Shown in pieces: positions 54,186 to 63,552 of a DNA stretch of 64,000 nucleotides. The stretch lies in NCBI GenBank assembly GCA_017428545.1, contig JAFRQR010000014.1:97836-161835 (forward strand), given 5' to 3'. The position numbers and the translations under genes are program-made. The notes under the pieces were generated by a model. It was not told where the DNA came from. It did no database searches and saw only the letters and a program-made list of their open reading frames with translations. How positions within the stretch are numbered: position 1 is the stretch's first letter; each line of letters begins with the position of its first letter. This DNA comes from Clostridiales bacterium (GTDB lineage Bacteria; Bacillota; Clostridia; Saccharofermentanales; Saccharofermentanaceae).

Positions 54186-55043
54186 TTATGATTTTTCCGC
54201 AGCTTCCTTCTTCGCCTGTTCTGCTGCAAGCTTCAGATCCTCCCTCAGGAAGGCGATCGCGTGGGTCGGACAGCCGTTGACGCAGGCGTCGCAGTGGACG
54301 CATTTGCTCTGGTCGATGACCGCGAGGGACTCTCTCATCGAGATGGCGCCCTGCTGGCAGGATCTGACGCATTTCTGGCATCCGATACAGCCGATGTTAC
54401 AGTTCTTTCTGGTCCTGGCACCCGGCCATTCATTCTGACAGCGTACGGCAACTGTTGCCGATACGGGCATGAGCTCGAGAAGATGCTTCGGGCAGACTTT
54501 CACGCACTGGCCGCAGCCGTGGCACTGGCTGCGGTCGACGGAGACGATGCCGTCTTTTAATTTCAATGCGCCAAAAGCACATACCGCGATGCAGTCGCCG
54601 AAGCCCAGGCATCCGAATGTGCACTGGTTCGGTCCGCCGAGAAGGCCGGAAGCCGCGTGGCAGGAGCTTGTGCCGAGATAAACATAACGCTTGCCGGTCT
54701 GTTCGCAGGTACCCTGACAGCGAAGGACTGCGACCTTCTTTTCCGGGACGGCCGCCGCAACACCTAAGATCGATGCGATCTCACGGGCGCAGTCCGCGCC
54801 GCCGACGGCACATAGCGCCGTATTCGGTCCGCCTTTGGAAAGGTAATCGGCGTAGCCTTCACATCCGGCAAAGCCGCAGCCGCCGCAGTTCGCGCCCGGA
54901 AGCGCTTCGATGATCTTTTCTTTGGTCTCGTTCTTTTCCACGGCAAAAGCACGTGAGACGAGCACGATGAGAAGTCCGAGGATCAGCGCGATCCCCAGCA
55001 TGATTCCGGTCGGTATCAGTATATTGGTCAAAGTCTGAGGCAT
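54186..55043 (-). CDS. rnfB: Rnf complex subunit B (iron-sulfur)
   Basis: 285 residues from ATG 55043 (GGAGG ten bases upstream; a TTG at 55049 directly after the rnfA stop is less likely). N-terminal membrane helix (ILIPTGIMLGIALILGLLIVLVSRAF), Fe-S domain with GANCGGCGFAGCEGYADY (about 50-68), and C-terminal ferredoxin-like clusters (CHGCGQCVKVCP, CIGCQKCVRSC, CVHCDACVNGCP). It takes electrons from reduced ferredoxin and passes them along the complex. Last gene of rnfCDGEAB. Confidence 0.95.
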   Translation of the reverse strand: MPQTLTNILIPTGIMLGIALILGLLIVLVSRAFAVEKNETKEKIIEALPGANCGGCGFAGCEGYADYLSKGGPNTALCAVGGADCAREIASILGVAAAVPEKKVAVLRCQGTCEQTGKRYVYLGTSSCHAASGLLGGPNQCTFGCLGFGDCIAVCAFGALKLKDGIVSVDRSQCHGCGQCVKVCPKHLLELMPVSATVAVRCQNEWPGARTRKNCNIGCIGCQKCVRSCQQGAISMRESLAVIDQSKCVHCDACVNGCPTHAIAFLREDLKLAAEQAKKEAAEKS

Positions 55044-55049
55044 AAGCAA

Positions 55050-55646
55050 TTAACCTCCGAACAGATTCTCAACCAGGCCTTTAAAGCCCAGGAAGGATAC
55101 GGCGACGAGAGAAGCGGAGATCAATGTGATCGGAAGGCCCTTTAAGGCTTCCGGCACATCCGCTTTGTCGATCCTCGAACGTACTCCGGAGAAGAGGAAC
55201 AGCGACAGGGTAAAGCCGATACCGGCACCCAGCGCGTTGACCATCGATTCTGCGAAGGTGTAGTTGGAGTTGATGTTCAGGATCGTAACGCCCAGGACCG
55301 CACAGTTGGTGGTGATCAGGGGAAGGTAGATGCCAAGTGCTTTGTGAAGCGGAGGCATGGACTTTTTCATGATCATCTCGATCATCTGTACGAGGGCGGC
55401 GATGACGAGGATAAATACCAGCGTCTGCAGATATCCGAGTTTAAGGGGATTCAGAAGGAGATGCTGGATCGGCCAGGTGATCGCGGAAGCAACGAGCATG
55501 ACGCAGACGACCGCGCCGGACATACCCATCGCCGTCTTTAAGTTTTTCGAAACACCGAGGAAAGAGCAGATACCCATGAACTTCGAAAGAACGAAGTTAT
55601 CAACGAGGATCGCGGAGAAGATAATGATCAGAAATTCTTTTGCCAT
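55050..55646 (-). CDS. rnfA: Rnf complex subunit A
   Basis: 198 residues with six membrane helices and the signature NFVLSKFMGICSFLGVSKN near the N-terminus, whose Cys binds an intramembrane cluster, and TNCAVLGVTILNINS in the second half. It forms the membrane core with RnfE. AAAGGGGGAG precedes the ATG. Confidence 0.96.
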   Translation of the reverse strand: MAKEFLIIIFSAILVDNFVLSKFMGICSFLGVSKNLKTAMGMSGAVVCVMLVASAITWPIQHLLLNPLKLGYLQTLVFILVIAALVQMIEMIMKKSMPPLHKALGIYLPLITTNCAVLGVTILNINSNYTFAESMVNALGAGIGFTLSLFLFSGVRSRIDKADVPEALKGLPITLISASLVAVSFLGFKGLVENLFGG

Positions 55647-55649
55647 AAC

Positions 55650-56423
55650 TTACTCCCCCTTTCCTTTGCAGAGACTGCAGCCGCCGCAGGACAGGCAGTC
55701 GGACTTATCTCCTGCGACACCGCAAGGTGTGGAAGACTTCGAGGATGCGTGCTTTTCCTGCTTCTTCATAATGATCTGCACCAGACAGATGCAGATGCCG
55801 AAGACGAAGAAGCCTCCCGGAGGCAGCATGAAGAACATCATCGGCTCGATCACATCGCCGAAAAGCGGCAGCTTCATGTCAAAGAACGTACCGCATCCGA
55901 GGATCTCACGGATCGTGCCCATGAGAAGAAGTGCAAGCGTAAAGCCCGTGCCCATCGAAAGACCGTCGAGGATAGACGGAAGGACTTTCTGTTTACTTGC
56001 GAATGTCTCGGCACGCGCCAGAAGGATACAGTTAACGACGATCAGCGGGATATAGATGCCGAGAGATTCGTTGAGGGCCGGGAAATAAGCGGAGATCAGC
56101 ATCTGCACGATCGTAACGAATGTCGCGATGATCGTAATAAATGCCGGGATCCTGACCTTATTCGGGATCACGTTACGAAGAAGCGAGATGATCGCTTCCG
56201 AAGCCGTCAGTACGAAAAGCACTGCCAGGCCCATGTAGAGCGAGGACTTTGCAGAGATCGTTACCGCCAGGAGTGGGCAGGTACCGAGGACCAGTCGGAG
56301 CGCCGGGTTCTCATATAGTACACCGTTTAAGAAGATCGACTTTGGTGTGTATTTACTTTTCTTTTCGGCAAGACGTTCATCCGGTGAACGGTAGGCGGCG
56401 TCTTTCATTTTGTTTTCACTCAT
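55650..56423 (-). CDS. rnfE: Rnf complex subunit E with a cysteine-rich tail
   Basis: 257 residues. Six membrane helices, NPALRLVLGTCPLLAVT and IVVNCILLARAETFA carry the conserved cysteines of the RnfA/E pair. After the last helix the C-terminus (about 218-257) ends in a tail with cysteines spaced C-(~10)-CLSCGGCSLC, not part of a standard RnfE. The ATG overlaps the rnfG stop by one base. Confidence 0.94.
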   Translation of the reverse strand: MSENKMKDAAYRSPDERLAEKKSKYTPKSIFLNGVLYENPALRLVLGTCPLLAVTISAKSSLYMGLAVLFVLTASEAIISLLRNVIPNKVRIPAFITIIATFVTIVQMLISAYFPALNESLGIYIPLIVVNCILLARAETFASKQKVLPSILDGLSMGTGFTLALLLMGTIREILGCGTFFDMKLPLFGDVIEPMMFFMLPPGGFFVFGICICLVQIIMKKQEKHASSKSSTPCGVAGDKSDCLSCGGCSLCKGKGE

Positions 56424-57010
56424 CAGACCAGCCCCCTTTCTTTCAGTTCGAGATAGGCTTCGCGGGCGCGGTTGATGCAGCCGGTCGCCGCACGGGAAGA
56501 GATCGTCGCGCCGGAAACGGCGGAGACATCTTTATTGAGGACGATCTCTTTATCTGTGGAAAGTCCCGTAAATCCGTCGAGGAACGGACGGCCTTCGACT
56601 TCTTTACCGAGCTTCGGAGTATCCGAGGCAGCGGTCGCGATGACCATGACGATTTTTCCTTCGGGATCGATACCGGTGGTCGTGACGATATTTCCGGCAT
56701 AGCCGAAACCCGTGTTCACGAAAACATAACCGAGGACCTTGCCCTGATCGTCGTGGGCAAAGAAGATCTCGTCCGGAAGGATGCCCTTCGTTTCCAGATC
56801 GGTCTTGATATCATCGGAAAGCTGAAGCGGATCGAAAGATCTGGCGTCCGGGAAGATGGTGCGCTTTCTTTCGAGTGCGCCCTCTTCTTCCTGCTTGGCG
56901 ATCTCGTTCTTCGTAAGGGAATACGTGCCCGCCAGAAGGAAAACGCAGGTGCCGCAGATCAAGGCCAGGATGAGAGCGGGGAGAAGGTCTTTGAACTTAA
57001 ACTTTTGCAT
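56423..57010 (-). CDS. rnfG: Rnf complex subunit G
   Basis: 195 residues: one N-terminal membrane helix (LPALILALICGTCVFLLAGTY) and an FMN-binding domain with the flavinylation motif region SGATISSRA (about residues 172-180; covalent FMN on the Thr). It shuttles electrons on the outer side of the complex. It overlaps rnfD by 14 bases. Confidence 0.94.
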   Translation of the reverse strand: MQKFKFKDLLPALILALICGTCVFLLAGTYSLTKNEIAKQEEEGALERKRTIFPDARSFDPLQLSDDIKTDLETKGILPDEIFFAHDDQGKVLGYVFVNTGFGYAGNIVTTTGIDPEGKIVMVIATAASDTPKLGKEVEGRPFLDGFTGLSTDKEIVLNKDVSAVSGATISSRAATGCINRAREAYLELKERGLV

Positions 57011-58007
57011 TCTCTTTCACCTCCCCGAACGGTTTACCCATCGTCCAGTTGTCGATATGCGGAGTCAGGATATTCATCAGAATGATGGAGAAAGAAACGC
57101 CCTCGGCCATGTTGCCGTAGTAACGGATCAGGAACGTCAGGATACCGCAGCCGATACCGAAGATGAATTTACCTTTGGTCGTAAGCGGTGACGTGACATA
57201 GTCCGTGGCCATGAAGAACGCACCGAGGATCAATCCTCCGGACAGGACCATGTAGCAGCACTCATGGAAAAGGTCGCCCCATCCGGAAAGCACTGTCAGA
57301 TCTCCTGCAAAGTTAAATACATTCGTCTTTCCGAAGAGGAAAGCAAGGAGTGCGAAGGTCCCGATATATGCCACAGGGATCCACGGACGGATGACGTGGC
57401 GGAGGATCAGATAAAGCGCGCCGATCAAAAGTGCGATGATGCAGACTTCACCGATACAGCCGGCTTTATCTCCGATAAAGAGTTTCCATAGCGAAGGAGC
57501 TTCTGATGTGTGGATACGTGTCAGAGGCGTTGCGGAAGAAACGGCATCTGCCGAATCGAAACTGAACCAGGAACCGGATCTTACCGTCCAGGAAGTCATG
57601 GCCTTCGGAAAAGCAATGACCAGGAAGATACGTGCCGCAATGGCGGGGTTAACGAAGTTGTTGCCGAGTCCGCCGAACATCTGCTTAACGACAACGATCG
57701 CAAAGCACGCGCCGATGACGACCATATAAAGCGGAAGCGATACCGGAAGATTCATCGCCAGAAGAAGTCCGGTAACAACGGCAGAAAGATCCGAGATCGT
57801 GTTATTTCTTTTCATGATCCGGCGGGAAATATATTCGAAGATGATGCATGATGCGACAGAGATCAAAGTGATCAGCACGGCACGGATACCGAAGTAATAC
57901 CATCCGGCCAAAGTGGCGGGGATGAGTGCGATGATCACGTCGAGCATGATCGACTGTGTCGTTGCTTTATCTCTGACATGCGGGGAATGAGAGACCTGCA
58001 ATTTCAT
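56997..58007 (-). CDS. rnfD: Rnf complex subunit D
   Basis: 336 residues, NQR2/RnfD family: multiple membrane helices, SPHVRDKATTQSIMLDV start and a flavinylation site in DAVSSATPLTRI (SxAT-type motif, about residue 155). It contains part of the ion-translocating route. The ATG overlaps the rnfC stop. Confidence 0.95.
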   Translation of the reverse strand: MKLQVSHSPHVRDKATTQSIMLDVIIALIPATLAGWYYFGIRAVLITLISVASCIIFEYISRRIMKRNNTISDLSAVVTGLLLAMNLPVSLPLYMVVIGACFAIVVVKQMFGGLGNNFVNPAIAARIFLVIAFPKAMTSWTVRSGSWFSFDSADAVSSATPLTRIHTSEAPSLWKLFIGDKAGCIGEVCIIALLIGALYLILRHVIRPWIPVAYIGTFALLAFLFGKTNVFNFAGDLTVLSGWGDLFHECCYMVLSGGLILGAFFMATDYVTSPLTTKGKFIFGIGCGILTFLIRYYGNMAEGVSFSIILMNILTPHIDNWTMGKPFGEVKENAKV

Positions 58008-59401
58008 GAGGGAGCATTACCTCCTTTTTGTTCAGATGCGGCGAGGAGCTCCTGCTCCTTCTTGATACGTGCACGCTCGGCACGGACCATGACCTTACCG
58101 TTTTTAATGCTCTGGGTAAGGAAGCGTTTCGAGGGGCATGCATAGGTGCAGCAGCCGCACTCGATGCAGTCCATTACATGATATTTTTCGAGCATCTCCG
58201 TATCGCGAAGACGCGTGGCCTTATCGATACCGCAGGGGATCAGATCCATCGGGCAGGAAGCCACACAGCGTGCACAGCGGATGCAGGGAGATTCCGGAGG
58301 AAGCGTCGTCTCTTCCGATCCGAAAACGAGGATCGCGTTATTGGCTTTGATGATACCGTGGTCGATACGGTCGAGGGCAACGCCCATCATCGCACCGCCC
58401 ATGATGATCTTTTTCGGCTCTTCTCTGGTGCCGCCGGCCGCCTCGATAATATCCTGGATACGCGCACCGATCGGTACGATAAAGTTACCCGGTGTATTAA
58501 GGGCTGAACCGTCAAGCGTCATTCTCTTACGTGTCAGCGGGATACCTTCTTTAAGATACAGTCCGATGAAACGCAAGGTGCTGACATTCATAACGAGCGT
58601 ATGCACGTCGATCGGAAGTTTTCCCGGAGGAACTTTACGGCCGGTGAGGGTATAGATCAGCATCTTTTCCGCGCCCTGCGGATAGATGGTCTTAAGAGTC
58701 CGCACTTCAATGTCCGGGTGCTTGCCCGTCTTATACACGCGCTTTTTGATCTCGTGGGAGAAGATACGTGTAACGAGAGGTTTGTTGTCCTCGACACCGA
58801 TGATCGTCTTCGGGATCTCAAGCCATTTCATGACTTCTAAGATACCGTCGATGATGTCATCCGGATGCTCGCAGATCTGACGGTAGTCGGCCGTGATGTA
58901 AGGCTCACACTCTGCCGCGTTGACGATCAGGGTATCCGGCATTTTATTCTTCGGAGGATTGAGCTTGATGTAAGTAGGAAATGCCGCACCGCCTAATCCG
59001 ACCAGACCGGAGTCGCGGATCATCTGAATAAAGTCCTCGAAAGATTCCACTTTCGGGGGGCGGCAGAAGGGGTTGATGGAATGTTTAAAATCTGATTCGA
59101 TACGTACGGCTTCCACAGGAGTACCGTTCGCTGATACGACATAGTGAACTTCCTTAACGGTACCGGAAATACTGGAGTGGATCGGGACGGACATGGGTTT
59201 ATCGGCACGTCCGACCATGGTTCCTACGTCCACGTGATCACCGGGCCTTACCACACAAGTACAGGGAGGCCCGATATGCTGCTGCATCAGAAGTTCCACT
59301 TCGGGAAATCCGTGCAGATGGATGGAAGGAAGTACGTCGGTGTTCTTGTTGCCGAGAGGATGTACACCACCGGCAAACGCATGAAGCGATCTAAGCGACA
59401 T
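58004..59401 (-). CDS. rnfC: Rnf complex subunit C
   Basis: 465 residues from ATG 59401 (MSLRSLHAFAGGVHPLGNK); a longer form from TTG 59443 lacks a ribosome binding site. FMN/NADH domain (GGAAFPTYIKLNPP), SLBB-like part and two 4Fe-4S clusters (CIRCARCVASCP at ~375 and CIECGCCTYACP at ~413). It passes electrons to NAD+. First gene of the operon; with RnfD-G-E-A-B it couples ferredoxin oxidation (for example from PFOR) to NAD+ reduction and Na+ or H+ export. Confidence 0.95.
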   Translation of the reverse strand: MSLRSLHAFAGGVHPLGNKNTDVLPSIHLHGFPEVELLMQQHIGPPCTCVVRPGDHVDVGTMVGRADKPMSVPIHSSISGTVKEVHYVVSANGTPVEAVRIESDFKHSINPFCRPPKVESFEDFIQMIRDSGLVGLGGAAFPTYIKLNPPKNKMPDTLIVNAAECEPYITADYRQICEHPDDIIDGILEVMKWLEIPKTIIGVEDNKPLVTRIFSHEIKKRVYKTGKHPDIEVRTLKTIYPQGAEKMLIYTLTGRKVPPGKLPIDVHTLVMNVSTLRFIGLYLKEGIPLTRKRMTLDGSALNTPGNFIVPIGARIQDIIEAAGGTREEPKKIIMGGAMMGVALDRIDHGIIKANNAILVFGSEETTLPPESPCIRCARCVASCPMDLIPCGIDKATRLRDTEMLEKYHVMDCIECGCCTYACPSKRFLTQSIKNGKVMVRAERARIKKEQELLAASEQKGGNAPS

Positions 59402-59462
59402 GTGGAAGTACCTGCTTTCTCCGAGTCTTAATCTTATATACAAATCTTAACACATATATAAG

Positions 59463-59494
59463 AAAAAAGCAGAAATGATTTTCATTTCTGCTTT
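59463..59494 (-). terminator. Intrinsic terminator after the DUF4015 gene
   Basis: Minus strand AAAGCAGAAATG AAAAT CATTTCTGC followed by TTTTTT; it separates the glycosidase-like gene from the rnf operon. Confidence 0.85.
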
Positions 59495-59536
59495 CCATTT
59501 TTTAGTATTGATTTTTCTTGTTTTCCCGCGGGAAAA

Positions 59537-60940
59537 TCACTCGTATCTGTTCGTGTAATTCGCGGCCGCATTCCAAAGGATCCACTCGTCATATCCGGCA
59601 TCCTGGATGGCCTGGATCTGTGCTTTTACCTCGGGAACTTTATAGTTCAGATGGTGCGTGATCCAGGTTGCCGTAAACGCCTGAACATAAGGCCTTACCG
59701 TCGCATAGCCTTCCTGCGAGGCGGCAGTCTTTCCTGCCATGAGCGCATTGTACATAACGTCATGCGGATAAAGATCCGGATAGTCGAACATCTTTCCGTT
59801 CAGCTGTGTGTTATCCGCATAGTGCGAAGGATAAAGCATCGGACACAGAGAATCGATACCGGTAAGACCTACCGTATCCCAGCCCTGACCGATGAGCTTA
59901 CCGTCGAGCTCGGAACTTAAGATGATACCGAATACGTCAGCCGTTACCGGAATACCTGTCGGATCCTGGATACGGCGGCGTGCCGTCTGAAGGAAACGGT
60001 TGATCGCATCGATACGGGAAGGTGTCGTATCCTCCGGACCAAAGTACGGCTTCTCGTTATACTTCTTCGTACTGATGGTCGGGAAGCGGACGTAGTCGAA
60101 CTGGATCTCATCTACGCCTTTGTCGATCGCTTCGAGGGCAAGATCGATAAGGAAGTCCCAGACTTTGGAATTGTAAGGATTCAGGAACTGGTGCTTGCCT
60201 TCGAGATTGAAGTGCATGGAGTTACCGGCTTCATCCTGGATACTCATTTCCGGATGGTTTCTTGCCATGGACGGGTCATTGAAGCAGACGATACGGCCGA
60301 TGACCTTGATGTTGTTCTCGTGACACTTCTGAACGACATTCTCGAGATTATAAGAGCCCGTGACATAGCTTCCGGCACCCTTGTCTTTCCACTCGCCGCC
60401 TTCTTCTACCCATAGGTGCATGGACTTGGCAAGTTCATTGTCTGTGTTGAAGTAAACACCGCCGCCTTCATCTTTGAGGTCGATGACGAATGCGTTGATG
60501 TCCGTATTTTTGGCAAGCTCGAGATTCTCTTCGAAATGCATGCAGGAAGCGATATAAATACCATGGATCTCGTTATGCTGGACAGGCTTTACTTCGGAAA
60601 CGGCAGGGAGCGGTCCCCAGTAAGCTTCCGCCAGATCGTTCTGCGGGAGGTACTCTTTCACTTCGACTCCGCCGGGCTGTGCGGAAGTATCGGAAGTTGC
60701 ATCGGAAGATGCATCCGATCCCGAGTCGGAAACGTCAGCCGTGTCCGACGGGAGCGTGGCAGATGTGGTCGTTATATCGGTGGCGGTATCTTTCGATTTT
60801 CCTTTACCGGAGATCAAGATGATCATGCAGATGATGTCTGCGATCAATAAGATGGCGCAGAGTACAAAGAGCACGGCAACTACATTGCGCAAAAGCCGGA
60901 TGCGGGCTCTTTTCTTTTCGCGTGACATTGAATATCCCAT
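59537..60940 (-). CDS. Membrane-anchored putative glycoside hydrolase (DUF4015 family)
   Basis: 467 residues from ATG 60940 (AGAAGGA six bases upstream). A basic N-terminus precedes a membrane helix (about 14-40), then a Ser/Thr/Asp-rich linker (about 45-85) and a TIM-barrel-like domain (about 105-467) with VKPVQHNEIHGIYI, NAFVIDLKDEGGGVYF, DEIQFDYVRFPT and ITADVFG-like segments typical of DUF4015 (PF13200). It probably acts on an envelope or extracellular polysaccharide. It is divergent from the Nudix-like gene with which it shares a short promoter region. Confidence 0.85.
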   Translation of the reverse strand: MGYSMSREKKRARIRLLRNVVAVLFVLCAILLIADIICMIILISGKGKSKDTATDITTTSATLPSDTADVSDSGSDASSDATSDTSAQPGGVEVKEYLPQNDLAEAYWGPLPAVSEVKPVQHNEIHGIYIASCMHFEENLELAKNTDINAFVIDLKDEGGGVYFNTDNELAKSMHLWVEEGGEWKDKGAGSYVTGSYNLENVVQKCHENNIKVIGRIVCFNDPSMARNHPEMSIQDEAGNSMHFNLEGKHQFLNPYNSKVWDFLIDLALEAIDKGVDEIQFDYVRFPTISTKKYNEKPYFGPEDTTPSRIDAINRFLQTARRRIQDPTGIPVTADVFGIILSSELDGKLIGQGWDTVGLTGIDSLCPMLYPSHYADNTQLNGKMFDYPDLYPHDVMYNALMAGKTAASQEGYATVRPYVQAFTATWITHHLNYKVPEVKAQIQAIQDAGYDEWILWNAAANYTNRYE

Positions 60941-60991
60941 AAACTGTCCTTCTTCATCCATGATTTCAAGGGGCGATAAAATCCCTACTAA

Positions 60992-61020
60992 ATTATATAA
61001 ATAAATAAACCCTATGACAA
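60992..61020 (-). promoter_or_regulatory. Promoter of the DUF4015 gene
   Basis: Minus strand TTGTCA (61015-61020), 17-base spacer and TATAAT (60992-60997); about 52 bases before the start. Confidence 0.8.
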
Positions 61021-61040
61021 GGACGGAAGGTTGCAATACG

Positions 61041-61070
61041 TTGTCAATAGAATAAGTAAAATGTTAGAAT
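61041..61070 (+). promoter_or_regulatory. Promoter of the Nudix-like gene
   Basis: TTGTCA (61041-61046), 18-base spacer and TAGAAT (61065-61070), 37 bases before the ATG. Confidence 0.65.
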
Positions 61071-61107
61071 AGAAAAAACCGAAAGACAAAAGCGGGGTGA
61101 ATGATCG

Positions 61108-61521
61108 ATGCTGGAACGCAATTGTGCAGGGGGAATCGTTTTTTACGGAGATTCCGTACTGCTTCTTCAGAATGAGAAGGCTGAGTGGTGCTTCCCGAAA
61201 GGCGTTATCCGCACCGTGGAAAAGCCCGAAGAAGTCGCACTTTCGAGAGTTTCCGTCGAGGCGGGAGTGGAAGCGAAGATCCTCTTTCCCGTGGGCAGAA
61301 CGAACTACGAATTTTATTCGATCACGCGTCAGAGACCGGTCCGGAACAAGATCGTCTGGTACGTGATGCGCGCCGAAACGGACAGCGTCAAACCGAATGC
61401 AGAGCAGAACTTTTCGGACGGCGGTTTTTATCCTTTGGAAAAAGCACTTGAGATGGTTACATATAGTCAGGACCGGTCGCTCCTGATGATGGCCTACCAG
61501 AGATATAAGGAGCTCGTTTAA
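61108..61521 (+). CDS. Nudix-fold protein with a degenerate Nudix box
   Basis: 137 residues; ribosome binding site GGGGTGA. The overall fold matches (NCAGGIVFYGDSVLLLQNEKAEWCFPKG...). The Nudix box GX5EX7REUXEEXGU aligns at residues 32-54, but the RE pair reads SR (46-47) and the first Glu of EE reads Val (50); only Glu38 and Glu51 remain. Hydrolase activity is therefore doubtful and a binding or regulatory role is possible. Followed by the YigZ gene. Confidence 0.75.
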   Translation: MLERNCAGGIVFYGDSVLLLQNEKAEWCFPKGVIRTVEKPEEVALSRVSVEAGVEAKILFPVGRTNYEFYSITRQRPVRNKIVWYVMRAETDSVKPNAEQNFSDGGFYPLEKALEMVTYSQDRSLLMMAYQRYKELV

Positions 61522-61522
61522 A

Positions 61523-62161
61523 TTGAGCCGCAAGACATGGAATACGGTCGGTAAATCCGCCCGTATCGAATATGAAGTGAAAAAATCCGTCTTTATCGCC
61601 GATGTCGCACCTGTTTCGACCGGTGAAGAAGCGACGGATTTTTTGCGTAAAATCAAAAAAGAATTTCCGGATGCCAGGCATCACGTCTATGCATACCGTG
61701 CCGGAGATGAAACGCTGGAACAGCGATACAGTGATGACGGCGAGCCGTCGGGCACCGCCGGCATGCCGGTCCTGGATGTGCTCCTTCACAAAGAACTCGA
61801 CGATGTCATCTGTGTCGTCACAAGATATTTCGGCGGCATCCTTCTCGGGACCGGAGGCTTAACGCGCGCCTATTCTACCGCCGCCTCCATGGGCATCGAA
61901 AAGGCGGGCCCATGTAAGATGGCCGTCCTTGAACTTTATCACGTACAGCTGGATTATTCCGTTTCCGAGAAGTTCCAGTACGCGGCCAAGAAAAGTGCTT
62001 TTGCATTGGGAGACATCATCTACGAGGCAACGCCGGTCGTGCCGGTATACTGCCCGAAGGAAGAAAAAGAAAAACTCGTCGCGCTGGTCAACGATGTTAC
62101 CGCAGGGCGGGGGAAGATCACGCATATCGGATCTTCCGCAACAAGGATCGAGGAAAAATGA
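61523..62161 (+). CDS. YigZ/IMPACT-family protein
   Basis: 212 residues from TTG 61523 (AAGGAG ~12 bases upstream). IMPACT N-domain signature: DARHHVYAYRAG, YSDDGEPSGTAGMPVLDVL and VTRYFGGILLGTGGLTRAYS; a short C-terminal domain follows. The family is linked to translation under stress (IMPACT in eukaryotes); the bacterial role is unclear. The stop overlaps the rlmD start. Confidence 0.9.
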   Translation: MSRKTWNTVGKSARIEYEVKKSVFIADVAPVSTGEEATDFLRKIKKEFPDARHHVYAYRAGDETLEQRYSDDGEPSGTAGMPVLDVLLHKELDDVICVVTRYFGGILLGTGGLTRAYSTAASMGIEKAGPCKMAVLELYHVQLDYSVSEKFQYAAKKSAFALGDIIYEATPVVPVYCPKEEKEKLVALVNDVTAGRGKITHIGSSATRIEEK

Positions 62162-63384
62162 GCGAAGAAAAAAAGAAAGCTCCTGCTTCGAAAAAGAAAA
62201 CAGCAAATGCGAAACCGGACTGCCCGGTCAGTAAGAACTGCGGCGGCTGCGCTTTTTCGTCCGTTTCTTATTCCGAGCAGCTGAAAAAGAAAGAAAAGAC
62301 CGTCAAAGATCTTCTCTCACCGATATGTGAAGTCCGTCCGATCGAAGGCGCGAAAGAGCCGTATTTTTACAGGAACAAAGTCCACTGGGCATTCGGGCAC
62401 ATGGGCACGCACCTGATCGCCGGACGCTACGCGGAAGGCTCGCACCGGATCATCGAAAACGACAATTGCCTTCTGGAAGATGAAGAACTGGCGAAGATCC
62501 TTTCCGACATCCGGGATCTTGCCGTGCAGTTCAAGATCCGCGCCTATGACGAAAGAACGAAGCAGGGACTTCTGCGCCGTGTGCTTCTTAGAAAAGGAAT
62601 GGCCACGGGCGAGGTCATGGTGGTCCTCGTTTTAAGTTCTCCCGTGCTTCCGGGAAAGAAAGGTTTCATCAAGAAACTTCTCGAAAAGCACCCGTCGGTG
62701 AAGACCATTCTGATCAACATCAACACGCGTTCCGACTCCATGATCCTCGGTGAAAAAACGATCTGCGAATTCGGAAGAGGATCGATCCGGGATGAACTTC
62801 TCGGCGTGCAGTTTAAGATCTCGCCGGAGTCTTTTTATCAGATCAATCACGACCAGACCGAAAAGCTCTATTCTCTTGCAATAAAGGCCGCGGACTTAAA
62901 GCCGGGAGAGAAGATCCTCGATGCCTATTGCGGCATCGGAACGATCGGCCTTTGTGCGGCGGCAAATGCCGAAGGGATCAGACTGACCGGCGTAGAATTA
63001 AACCGCGCCGCGGTTACCGATGCTCGTGAAAATGCGAAGATCAATTCGGAGAAGAACAGTGCTTTTGAAAAGGCAAGATTTATCGCCGCGGATTGCACGA
63101 AGTTTATGCTCGAAGCTTCCGCGAAAAACGAAAAGTATGACGTGGTATTTCTGGACCCTCCGAGAGCGGGGACGACACTGGAATTCATCGCCGCGTGCCA
63201 AAAACTTTCACCTAAGAGGATCGTCTATGTTTCCTGCGATCCGACGACACTTGCACGTGACCTGAAGGAATTTAAAAAGCACGGATATAGGGCCGAATAC
63301 GCGGTCCCGGTCGACATGTTCCCGCTGACGGAACATGTAGAATGTATAGCGTGTATACAAAAAATAAAAGGCAGAAAAGACTGA
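62158..63384 (+). CDS. rlmD: 23S rRNA (uracil-5-)-methyltransferase, RlmD/RumA type
   Basis: 408 residues. N-terminal Fe-S ligands C22-x5-C28-x2-C31 (DCPVSKNCGGC); central TRAM-less body; SAM motif ILDAYCGIGTIGL, VFLDPPRAGT and the catalytic Cys loop VYVSCDPTTLARDL. It methylates C5 of a uridine in 23S rRNA using SAM. The last ~15 codons (from CATGTAGAA, 63332 on) use ATA and TGT, rare elsewhere in the gene, right where AT-rich DNA begins; the 3' end of this gene is a known target of integrative elements in streptococci. Confidence 0.93.
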   Translation: MSEEKKKAPASKKKTANAKPDCPVSKNCGGCAFSSVSYSEQLKKKEKTVKDLLSPICEVRPIEGAKEPYFYRNKVHWAFGHMGTHLIAGRYAEGSHRIIENDNCLLEDEELAKILSDIRDLAVQFKIRAYDERTKQGLLRRVLLRKGMATGEVMVVLVLSSPVLPGKKGFIKKLLEKHPSVKTILININTRSDSMILGEKTICEFGRGSIRDELLGVQFKISPESFYQINHDQTEKLYSLAIKAADLKPGEKILDAYCGIGTIGLCAAANAEGIRLTGVELNRAAVTDARENAKINSEKNSAFEKARFIAADCTKFMLEASAKNEKYDVVFLDPPRAGTTLEFIAACQKLSPKRIVYVSCDPTTLARDLKEFKKHGYRAEYAVPVDMFPLTEHVECIACIQKIKGRKD

Positions 63385-63395
63385 GTATTTCTCAG

Positions 63396-63536
63396 ATGAA
63401 TATAACATATGACTGCTTTAAATATAGGCCATGTTATAAAAAGTCCTATTATGAAAAAGATACGGAGAATAATTCCGTAGAATGCTATATAAATTTGAAT
63501 GAAGTGCCTATATTGGTAGGAAGCAAGAAATTGTAA
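63396..63536 (+). CDS. Short ORF of unknown status, 46 aa
   Basis: MNITYDCFKYRPCYKKSYY... from ATG 63396 to the stop at 63534-63536, 11 bases after rlmD. No clear ribosome binding site precedes it. It lies in the AT-rich segment and ends just before a terminator. It may be real (mobile-element gene) or chance. Confidence 0.25.
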   Translation: MNITYDCFKYRPCYKKSYYEKDTENNSVECYINLNEVPILVGSKKL

Positions 63537-63552
63537 TCAAAAAATGTTTTAT

